Shown here one piece after another: positions 1 to 5,489 of a stretch of 8,165 nucleotides of DNA. Below the pieces are notes generated by a model. The model saw only the letters and a program-made list of their open reading frames with translations. It searched no databases and had not been told where the DNA came from. Each line of letters opens with the position of its first letter. The stretch's first letter is position 1. This DNA is from Candidatus Coatesiibacteriota bacterium (GTDB taxonomy: Bacteria; RBG-13-66-14): NCBI GenBank assembly GCA_014728185.1, contig WJMB01000126.1, forward strand, positions 1 to 8,165. Direction: 5' to 3'. The position numbers were made by a program, and so were the translations under genes.

Positions 1-1
1 A

Positions 2-127
2 CATGATCATCTCTGTGGGGATGAATTAATCGATAGAGTAATTGATATTAAGCCAAATTATGAGAGACATGAAATCCGGCATGAATACCTTACTATGATG
101 GATGATAAAATGCTCACTTGCTCATAG
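2..127 (+). CDS. 3' end of an unidentified AT-rich gene (partial)
   Basis: An open frame enters from the left edge and runs 41 codons to a TAG at 125-127. The visible C-terminus starts HDHLCGDELIDRVIDIKPNY and ends MLTCS; it is polar and charged, with no membrane segment. The other two plus-strand frames close early and the minus strand offers nothing better. The DNA is clearly AT-richer (ATA, TTA, AAT and GAT codons) than rnr, nadB or the sirtuin gene, which suggests a different origin or weak expression. The family was not recognised. The HDHL start faintly recalls the metal-binding region of Fur-type regulators, but the rest does not follow that family, so no function is assigned. A run of 41 codons could still be open by chance at this composition. 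Confidence 0.4.
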   Translation, partial: HDHLCGDELIDRVIDIKPNYERHEIRHEYLTMMDDKMLTCS

Positions 128-132
128 GTTTC

Positions 133-161
133 TTGACCCCATCCCTTCCGCGTGATACCGT
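133..161 (+). promoter_or_regulatory. Candidate sigma-70-type promoter for rnr
   Basis: TTGACC (133-138) and TACCGT (156-161) are 17 bases apart. The -35 box differs from consensus at one base; the -10 box keeps only the T, A and final T. It begins just past the stop of the preceding gene and would give a leader of about 118 bases before rnr. No better candidate was seen between 127 and the rnr start. Confidence 0.35.
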
Positions 162-220
162 CGATTCCACTGAAGCCTCCGCCTAAACCTCAACCGCCGG
201 ACAGCGTCACCGCGACCCGA

Positions 221-251
221 CAGGCCGCCGGTCCCGGACCGGGGCTGTTTT
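221..251 (+). terminator. Terminator-shaped hairpin in front of rnr (terminator or attenuator)
   Basis: Bases 221-233 pair with 237-247: eleven base pairs, two single-G bulges (224 and 227) and the loop CCG. TTTT (248-251) follows directly. This is the form of an intrinsic terminator. It lies 38 bases before the rnr start and downstream of the only visible promoter candidate. It could end the preceding gene, but rnr would then need read-through, because the remaining 34 bases hold no promoter. It could instead act as an attenuator in the rnr leader. Confidence 0.5.
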
Positions 252-285
252 AGGACGCTGCCGGCACCACCCCCCCACAGCGCCC

Positions 286-2535
286 ATGCCCGCCGACAAG
301 ATCGAGCTGCTTAAGCAGCGCCTCCTGGACTACTTCGAATCGCAGAAGCGGCCCTGGCCGGCGGCCCGGCTGGCCAAGAAGCTCGGCGCCGGTGTCGACG
401 ACGTCCAGGATGCCCTGGACGAGCTCGAGGCCGAGGGCCGGCTCTTCGGCAACAAGGCCGGCAACTACGGTCTGCCGCGGATGATGGGTCTGATCGTGGG
501 CCGGTTGAAGGGGAACGAGCGCGGCTTCGCCTTCATCATCCCCGAGGACCCGCAGATGACCGACGCCTACGTCGGGCGGGGTCATTTCAACACGGCGATC
601 CACGGCGACCGGGTGGTCGGCCGGGTGACGGGGAACCCGCGGGGCGAGGGTATCGAGGCCCAGGTGATCCGGGTGCTGGAGCGCGCCCGGGAGACGATCG
701 TCGGCGTCTTCCGTCAGCGGGGCAACGTGGGTTTCGTGGACCCCCTGGACCGGCGGATCCACGTCGACGTTGTCGTGCCCTTCGACGCTTGGAACGGCGC
801 CCAGCACGGCGAGATCGTGGTGGCCGAGGTGCAGGAGTGGGAGACGCCGCGCGAGGTGCCCGTGGGGCGCATCGGCGAGGTCCTGGGCGATCCCGACGAT
901 CCCGGCGTGGACATCCTGGCCATCGTCCGCCGCCATGAGCTGCCCGACGAGTTCCCCGACGCGGTGCTCGAGGAGGCCGAGAAGGCCGACCCCCACATCG
1001 GCGAGGACGAGTGGACCTGGCGCGAGAACCTCTCCGAGGACTACATCGTCACCATCGACCCCATCGACGCCAAAGACTTTGATGATGCCATCAGCCTCGA
1101 GAGGAAGAAAGACGGGGGTTGGCGCCTGGGTGTGCACATCGCCGATGTGAGCCATTACGTCCGGCCGGGCTCGGAGCTCGACGACGAGGCCTTCATCCGC
1201 GCCACCAGCGTCTACCTGGTCGACCGCGTGCTGCCCATGCTCCCGGAGCGACTGAGCAACTTCGTCTGCTCGCTGCGTCCCCACGAGCTCAAGCGCACGG
1301 TCAGCGTGTTTCTGGAGATGGACCCCCGGGGTGAGGTGACCGCCGTCGAGGCCCGGCCCACAGCCATCGAAAGCCGGCACCGCCTGTGGTACGAGCTGGC
1401 CCAGGACCTCATCGACGGCAAGAAGAGCCCCCACGTGCAGGAGTTCTCCCACGGGACCTCGGCCGCCGAGATCGAGGAGCTCACGGAGAAGCTGCACTTG
1501 ATGAACGATCTGGCGCGGATCCTGCGCAAGCGTCGGCTCAAGCGCGGGGCCATCGACCTCGATCAGCCCGAGGCCCAGATCACCCTGGACCCGTCCACCG
1601 GCGAGCCCCTCGAGATCAAGCCCAAGAAGCGCCTCCACGCCCATCAGCTCATCGAGGAGTTCATGCTGGCCGCCAACGAGGCCGTGGCCAAGGTGCTCAC
1701 CGACGCGCCGGGGCCGACGATCTACCGGGTCCACGACAAGCCGGACCCCAAGAAGCTGGCCCGGCTGGGCGCCGCGCTGCGCCAACTCAGTATCAGCTTC
1801 ACCGGTGATCTCACCTCGCCCCGAGGGATGATGCAACTGGTGCGCAAGGTCGACGGGCAGCCCCTCGAGCGCCTGGCCAAGTACATGCTGCTGCGCAGCC
1901 TGCCCCGGGCGGTCTACTCGCCACGCAACATCGGCCATTTCGGTCTGGCCTCGGGCTGCTACACACATTTCACCAGCCCCATCCGCCGCTACCCGGACCT
2001 CATCGTCCACCGCCAACTGACCGCGCTGCACCATACCGAGCGCAACCCCTACGACAAAGCCGCCCTTTCCGAGATAGCCGAGCAGTCCAGCCGCCGCGAG
2101 GAGCTGGCCGAGGAGGCCGAGCGGGAGAGCGTCACCTACAAGAAGCTCCAGTACCTCACCAAGCACCTGGGTGATATCTACGCCGGAACGATCACCGGGG
2201 TGCTGCCCAAGGGTTTCTTCGTCGAGCTCGACGGCCTGCTGGTCGAGGGCCGCGTGCCCGTCAACCAGCTCCACGACGACTACTACCGCTTCGAGGAGTC
2301 GCCGGACCAGCTCGTCGGCCAGACCAACGGCCGCCGCTTCCGCCTGGGCGACCGCGTCAAGGTCCAGGTGGTCAAGGTCGACATGGCGCTGTTGCGCATG
2401 GACCTGGTGCTGGCCGGGACGGTCTCGCGCACCGGCAAGCCAAAGCAACGCTACAAGAAGAACCACGAGGGTGGACCGCGCTGGTTGAAATACGTGCCCA
2501 AGGGCCGTCGCCGGAACAGAAAGAAGAAGGGCTAG
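286..2535 (+). CDS. rnr: Ribonuclease R (3'-5' exoribonuclease, RNB family)
   Basis: RNase R degrades structured RNA processively from the 3' end in the cytoplasm and takes part in rRNA and mRNA quality control. The 749-residue product has the full layout: an N-terminal winged-helix segment (about 1-64), cold-shock/OB domains (about 65-230), the RNB catalytic domain (about 250-575), an S1 domain (about 630-710) and a lysine/arginine tail. In TIDPIDAKDFDDA the metal-binding aspartates are D258, D264, D266 and D267, with the same spacing as E. coli D272, D278, D280 and D281. HFTSPIRRYPDLIVHRQL (561-578) is the second RNB signature. Length is normal for the family (B. subtilis about 779, E. coli 813). 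ATG 286 is the only reasonable start, as no in-frame start lies between it and position 241; there is no clear Shine-Dalgarno. It stands alone here, without smpB, secG or the methyltransferase gene often found beside it. The stop is TAG. Confidence 0.97.
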   Translation: MPADKIELLKQRLLDYFESQKRPWPAARLAKKLGAGVDDVQDALDELEAEGRLFGNKAGNYGLPRMMGLIVGRLKGNERGFAFIIPEDPQMTDAYVGRGHFNTAIHGDRVVGRVTGNPRGEGIEAQVIRVLERARETIVGVFRQRGNVGFVDPLDRRIHVDVVVPFDAWNGAQHGEIVVAEVQEWETPREVPVGRIGEVLGDPDDPGVDILAIVRRHELPDEFPDAVLEEAEKADPHIGEDEWTWRENLSEDYIVTIDPIDAKDFDDAISLERKKDGGWRLGVHIADVSHYVRPGSELDDEAFIRATSVYLVDRVLPMLPERLSNFVCSLRPHELKRTVSVFLEMDPRGEVTAVEARPTAIESRHRLWYELAQDLIDGKKSPHVQEFSHGTSAAEIEELTEKLHLMNDLARILRKRRLKRGAIDLDQPEAQITLDPSTGEPLEIKPKKRLHAHQLIEEFMLAANEAVAKVLTDAPGPTIYRVHDKPDPKKLARLGAALRQLSISFTGDLTSPRGMMQLVRKVDGQPLERLAKYMLLRSLPRAVYSPRNIGHFGLASGCYTHFTSPIRRYPDLIVHRQLTALHHTERNPYDKAALSEIAEQSSRREELAEEAERESVTYKKLQYLTKHLGDIYAGTITGVLPKGFFVELDGLLVEGRVPVNQLHDDYYRFEESPDQLVGQTNGRRFRLGDRVKVQVVKVDMALLRMDLVLAGTVSRTGKPKQRYKKNHEGGPRWLKYVPKGRRRNRKKKG

Positions 2536-2596
2536 AGCCGCGCAGCCGCCTTACGATCTCTCCCTGCAAAATGCAGCAGAATGCCAATGGACCGTG

Positions 2597-2634
2597 CGGG
2601 TAGAGGATGAACGGTCGCCGCCGAATCGCGGCGG
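2597..2634 (+). repeat. 38-bp direct repeat, copy 1
   Basis: It matches 2869-2906 at 35 of 38 positions; the three differences are all transitions. The shared core is GAGGATGAACGGTCGCCGC. Within this copy CGCCGC (2617-2622 region) can pair with GCGGCG (2628-2633) to form a small GC hairpin. Confidence 0.85.
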
Positions 2635-2656
2635 TGATGCGGAGGAATAAATGCAG

Positions 2657-2678
2657 GGTCGGGACTTTAGTCCCGACC
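2657..2678. repeat. Perfect 9-bp hairpin (palindromic element, possible terminator)
   Basis: GGTCGGGAC (2657-2665), loop TTTA, then GTCCCGACC (2670-2678) pair perfectly and are followed by GTTTTG. It could act as a weak rho-independent terminator for rnr, although it is 122 bases past the stop. Such symmetric GGGACTTTAGTCCC palindromes often occur as dispersed intergenic repeats, and the surrounding repeats favour that reading. Confidence 0.6.
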
Positions 2679-2759
2679 GTTTTGCAAAAACGCCTTTAGG
2701 TTGCGGAACTGGTCCTAATAATCCCGTCCCTATATTAACCGATCGAACTCGCTCTGTAG

Positions 2760-2794
2760 GGCGGAGCCGAGGGTCTGGGCCCCTGCGGCCCGCC
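2760..2794. repeat. Bulged 13-bp hairpin (REP-like palindrome)
   Basis: Arms pair in three blocks: GGCGG with CCGCC, GCCG with CGGC, and AGGG with CCCT. One A (2765) and one G (2785) bulge out and the loop is TCTGGGC. No T-run follows, so an intrinsic terminator is unlikely. The shape, a long GC stem with small bulges in an intergenic gap, is that of a REP-like repeat. Confidence 0.55.
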
Positions 2795-2868
2795 GCGTTC
2801 AACCAATCGCTTCGAAAGGCAAGCAGCCAATCAATCACCGCCGCCGTTCAGGGTGTTAACGATGATTA

Positions 2869-2906
2869 CGGGTGGAGGATGAACGGTCGCCGCTGAATCG
2901 CGACGG
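2869..2906 (+). repeat. 38-bp direct repeat, copy 2
   Basis: It is the second copy of the sequence at 2597-2634, separated from it by 234 bases. It lies about 50 bases before the nadB promoter. The internal GC hairpin seen in copy 1 has one mismatch here, so copy 1 may be the less altered version. Confidence 0.85.
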
Positions 2907-2957
2907 ATCGTAATGGCCGCCGCGGGTTGATTGCCACGTTTTCACCTCAACCACCTT

Positions 2958-2986
2958 TTGACAGAACTGGCCTAAAGGACTACACT
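2958..2986 (+). promoter_or_regulatory. Promoter of the nadB-sirtuin unit
   Basis: A perfect TTGACA (2958-2963) is followed after exactly 17 bases by TACACT (2981-2986), which matches the -10 consensus at four of six positions. Transcription should start near 2993, giving a leader of about 20 bases before the GTG at 3014. This is the best promoter in the window. It also shows that an upstream in-frame TTG at 2927 cannot be the translation start of this transcript. Confidence 0.75.
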
Positions 2987-3004
2987 AAGCCCGCCCCCAG
3001 ACCC

Positions 3005-3009
3005 GAGGA
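3005..3009 (+). promoter_or_regulatory. Ribosome binding site fixing the nadB start
   Basis: GAGGA lies four bases before GTG 3014. It supports this codon as the start and lies inside the short leader predicted from the promoter. Confidence 0.6.
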
Positions 3010-3013
3010 CATC

Positions 3014-4621
3014 GTGACGACCCTGCGACGCTGCGACATCCTGATCATCGGCTCGGGCATCGCCGGCCTCTCCTTCGCCCGCAAGGTCGAGGGGCAGGGC
3101 CGAGTGGTCGTGCTGACCAAGAAAGGCCCCAGCCGGGGCAGCACCAGCCTGGCCCAGGGCGGCATCGCGGCGGTGATGGACCCGGCGGATTCCTTCGAGC
3201 GGCACATCGCCGACACCCTGGACGCCGGTGCCGGGCTCTGCGACCGCGACGCCGTCGAGATGATCGTCCGCCAGGGTCCGCAACGGGTCGAAGAGCTCAT
3301 CGAGCTGGGCGCCGAATTCTCCCGCGACGACGACGGCGGCCTGGACCTGGGGCGCGAAGGCGGTCACAGCGCCCGGCGGATCATCCACGCCGGCGACGCC
3401 ACCGGCCGGGAGATCCAACGCGTGCTGATCGAGAGCCTCTCCGGCTCCCGCATCGAGCTCCACGACGACAGCCTGGCCTACGAGCTGATCCTCGGGCCGG
3501 GACCCGACGGACGCAACCAGTGCTACGGCGCCTGGAGCGTCGAGGAGGGAGAGGTCGTCGGCTACCTGGCCAAGGTCACGGTGCTGGCCACCGGCGGCGC
3601 CGGCAAGGTCTACCTCTACACCTCGAACCCCGAGGTGGCCACCGGCGACGGCATCGCCATGGCCTTCCGCGCCGGCTGCCGAGTGGTCAACCTCGAGTTC
3701 GTGCAGTTCCACCCCACCTGCCTCTACCATCCCCTCGAGCGCAGCTTCCTGATCACCGAGGCCCTGCGCGGCGAGGGGGCGCGGCTGTTGAACATCGCCG
3801 GTGAGCGTTTCATGCCCGGCTACGACGAGCGGGCCGAGCTGGCCCCCCGCGACATCGTCGCCCGGGCCATCGACGCCGAGATGAAGGCCTCGGGTGCCAA
3901 GTACGTCCTCCTCGACGCCACCGACCTGGGCGCCGAGGTTTTGGCCGAGCGCTTCCCCCATATCCTTTCCCGAACCAGGGAGCTCGGCTACGACATCGTG
4001 ACAAAGCCCTTCCCGGTGGTCCCGGCGGCGCATTACTTCTGCGGCGGTGTGGCTTCAGACCTGCACGGCCGGGCCAGCCTGCCCCGGCTCTACGCTCTGG
4101 GAGAGTGCGCCTTCACCGGCGTCCACGGCGCCAACCGTCTGGCCTCGAACTCGCTGCTCGAGGCCGTGGCCTTCGCCCACGCCGCCGCCGACGACGTCGG
4201 AAAACGCCTGGCCGATCTCGAAGCCCCCCCCGACGACTACCGACCCCTCACGCCGCCCGAGGTCCGCGAGCCCGAAGAGATGGTCACCCTGGACCACGAC
4301 TGGGACGAGGTCCGCCGGTTGATGTGGGACTACGTGGGGATCGTGCGCTCCGACGACCGCCTGCGTCAGGCCGCCGACCGCCTGCGCATCCTTAACCAGC
4401 ACACCGACACCCTGCGCCAGCGCGGCTTCTTCTGCCGCGATCTGATCGAGCTGTCCAACATCCTGCTCATCGGCCAGTTGATCGTGCAAAGCGCCCTGCT
4501 GCGTCGCGAAAGCCGCGGCCTGCACTACAACCGCGACTGCCCGCGGCGCGACGACGCCACCGGCGCCAAGAACACCGTGCTGGCCCAGTACGGTTACAGC
4601 GCCTTTACCGCGGAGTCCTGA
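3014..4621 (+). CDS. nadB: L-aspartate oxidase
   Basis: NadB oxidises L-aspartate to iminoaspartate with FAD; quinolinate synthase NadA then makes quinolinate, the precursor of NAD. The GTG start gives 535 residues (E. coli 540). The dinucleotide-binding motif is GSGIAGLS (13-20), followed by STSLAQGGIAA (43-53) and REGGHSARR (114-122). Catalytic and substrate-binding positions match E. coli by spacing: H233 in QFHPT (H244), R279 in APRD (R290), H340 in PAAHY (H351) and R375 in GANRLASNS (R386). The fumarate reductase/succinate dehydrogenase C-terminal helical domain covers about 425-530. Fumarate reductase and SdhA subunits are related, but the EGGHS segment, the length and the lack of Sdh partner genes favour NadB. 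nadA and nadC are not in the window. An upstream in-frame TTG at 2927 would add 29 residues encoded by promoter DNA and is rejected. The stop TGA shares its A with the next ATG. Confidence 0.95.
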   Translation: MTTLRRCDILIIGSGIAGLSFARKVEGQGRVVVLTKKGPSRGSTSLAQGGIAAVMDPADSFERHIADTLDAGAGLCDRDAVEMIVRQGPQRVEELIELGAEFSRDDDGGLDLGREGGHSARRIIHAGDATGREIQRVLIESLSGSRIELHDDSLAYELILGPGPDGRNQCYGAWSVEEGEVVGYLAKVTVLATGGAGKVYLYTSNPEVATGDGIAMAFRAGCRVVNLEFVQFHPTCLYHPLERSFLITEALRGEGARLLNIAGERFMPGYDERAELAPRDIVARAIDAEMKASGAKYVLLDATDLGAEVLAERFPHILSRTRELGYDIVTKPFPVVPAAHYFCGGVASDLHGRASLPRLYALGECAFTGVHGANRLASNSLLEAVAFAHAAADDVGKRLADLEAPPDDYRPLTPPEVREPEEMVTLDHDWDEVRRLMWDYVGIVRSDDRLRQAADRLRILNQHTDTLRQRGFFCRDLIELSNILLIGQLIVQSALLRRESRGLHYNRDCPRRDDATGAKNTVLAQYGYSAFTAES

Positions 4622-5382
4622 TGCCTGCCAAATCCCGCCTGAGTATCGACGAGGTCCGCCACCGACTCGCCGACGCCGCAAGCGTGGTGGTGCTCACCGG
4701 CGCCGGGATCAGCGCCGAGAGCGGCGTGCCCACCTACCGGGGCACCGGGGGACTCTGGAAGAACTTCCGCGCCCAGGACCTGGCGACCCTCGAGGCCTTC
4801 GATCGCGACCCGGCCCTGGTCTGGGGCTGGTACCGCAACCGCCGCCGCGCCCTGTTGGACTGCAAGCCCAACCCGGCCCACCGGGCCCTGGCCGCAGCCG
4901 CCGTAAACCCCGAGCGCGAACTCATCGTCATCACCCAGAATATCGACGGTCTGCATACAATCGCCGGTCTGGCCGACCCCCTCGAGATCCACGGCAACAT
5001 CTGGCGCGAGAAGTGCGTGCGCTGCCGCCACCGCGTCGACCGCACCGCCGACTACACCGCCCGTCGCGTGCCCGCCGAGGACGCCCCGCCGCCCAAGTGC
5101 CCCGGCTGCGACGACCTGCTGCGCCCCGACGTGGTCTGGTTCGGCGAGCAACTCGACCCGCTGCTCCTCGACAGCGCCTTCCGAGCCGCCGAGGCCTGCG
5201 ACGTAATGCTCGTCGTGGGCACCTCGTGCGAGGTTCACCCGGCGGCGCTGATCCCTCTGGTGGCCCGCAAAGCCGGGGCCTGCCTGGTCGAAATCAACCT
5301 CGAACCGACGCCGCTGACCGAACGCTGCGACGCCTCGCTCTTCGCCCCGGCGGGTCAAACGGTCCCCGAGCTGTTCGGGTAG
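4621..5382 (+). CDS. cobB: NAD-dependent protein deacylase, sirtuin family (CobB/SIRT5-like)
   Basis: Sirtuins remove acyl groups from lysines, using one NAD+ per cycle and releasing nicotinamide and O-acyl-ADP-ribose. The 253-residue product carries the family marks: GAGIS (27-31), QNIDGLH (106-112), catalytic H124 in EIHGN, structural zinc cysteines C132/C135 and C160/C163, GTS (200-202) and IN (225-226). Y71 and R74 form the YxxR pair that, in E. coli CobB (Y92/R95) and human SIRT5, binds acidic succinyl or malonyl groups. Desuccinylase as well as deacetylase activity is therefore likely but inferred. TYRG replaces the more usual TFRG, a mild variation. The start ATG overlaps the nadB stop by one base (TGATG) and has GGAG at 4612-4615, so co-transcription and translational coupling with nadB are expected. 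The stop is TAG. Confidence 0.95.
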   Translation: MPAKSRLSIDEVRHRLADAASVVVLTGAGISAESGVPTYRGTGGLWKNFRAQDLATLEAFDRDPALVWGWYRNRRRALLDCKPNPAHRALAAAAVNPERELIVITQNIDGLHTIAGLADPLEIHGNIWREKCVRCRHRVDRTADYTARRVPAEDAPPPKCPGCDDLLRPDVVWFGEQLDPLLLDSAFRAAEACDVMLVVGTSCEVHPAALIPLVARKAGACLVEINLEPTPLTERCDASLFAPAGQTVPELFG

Positions 5383-5412
5383 TTTCTATAGCTTTATAGT
5401 TGGAATGTGACA

Positions 5413-5443
5413 GGCACCCTTGCCGGAGGTCGGTAAGGGTGCT
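5413..5443. terminator. 12-bp hairpin after the sirtuin gene
   Basis: Bases 5414-5425 pair with 5431-5442 (twelve pairs, one of them G-T) around the loop GAGGT, and a further G-T pair closes the base. It lies 31 bases past the sirtuin stop and is well placed to end the nadB transcript. No T-run follows, only TGTATAC, so it is not a textbook intrinsic terminator. The 9-base sequence AATGTGACA lies on both sides (5404-5412 and 5457-5465), so it may be a small dispersed palindrome. Confidence 0.5.
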
Positions 5444-5489
5444 GTATACACTGAGCAATGTGACATTGGCGGTACCCAGTGGAGGATTG

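Larger units (their letters stand above)
2628..2844. repeat. Segment bounded by 11-bp inverted repeats
   Basis: GCGGCGGTGAT (2628-2638) is the exact reverse complement of ATCACCGCCGC (2834-2844). The 195 bases between contain both strong hairpins of this spacer. The arrangement resembles a small non-autonomous (MITE-like) element of about 217 bp, or a composite of REP-like palindromes. No clear target-site duplication was found, and the arms are short and GC-rich, so chance is possible. Confidence 0.35.
2536..2957. other. Gene-free spacer between rnr and nadB, rich in repeats and hairpins
   Basis: No convincing gene was found here. The spacer holds two copies of a 38-bp direct repeat, an 11-bp inverted-repeat pair, a 9-bp perfect hairpin and a 13-bp bulged hairpin, listed separately. 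A short frame at 2651-2896 starts behind a good GGAGG, but its reading passes through both hairpins and one direct repeat and gives a low-complexity, basic, unrecognisable peptide, so it is not called as a gene. Composition is mixed, with short AT-rich patches (for example 2717-2740) among GC-rich palindromes. It looks like a site where small repeat elements have gathered. Confidence 0.6.

Noticed and set aside
250..2466. Long minus-strand open frame of 738 codons opposite rnr
   Set aside because: It is antisense to a clear rnr gene, is rich in V, G, L, D and H as expected from the complement of GC-rich codons, and has no recognisable domain.
2564..2576. CTGCA-AAA-TGCAG hairpin after rnr as its terminator
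   Set aside because: The stem is only five pairs and no T-run follows, so it is too weak to call.
2651..2896. Small plus-strand frame starting behind GGAGG in the rnr-nadB spacer
   Set aside because: The 81-residue reading is made of hairpin and direct-repeat sequence, has no recognisable feature and ends within the second 38-bp repeat.
2972..4033. Minus-strand open frame of 353 codons opposite nadB
   Set aside because: It has the same GC-rich antisense pattern and no family marks, while the plus strand carries all NadB motifs.
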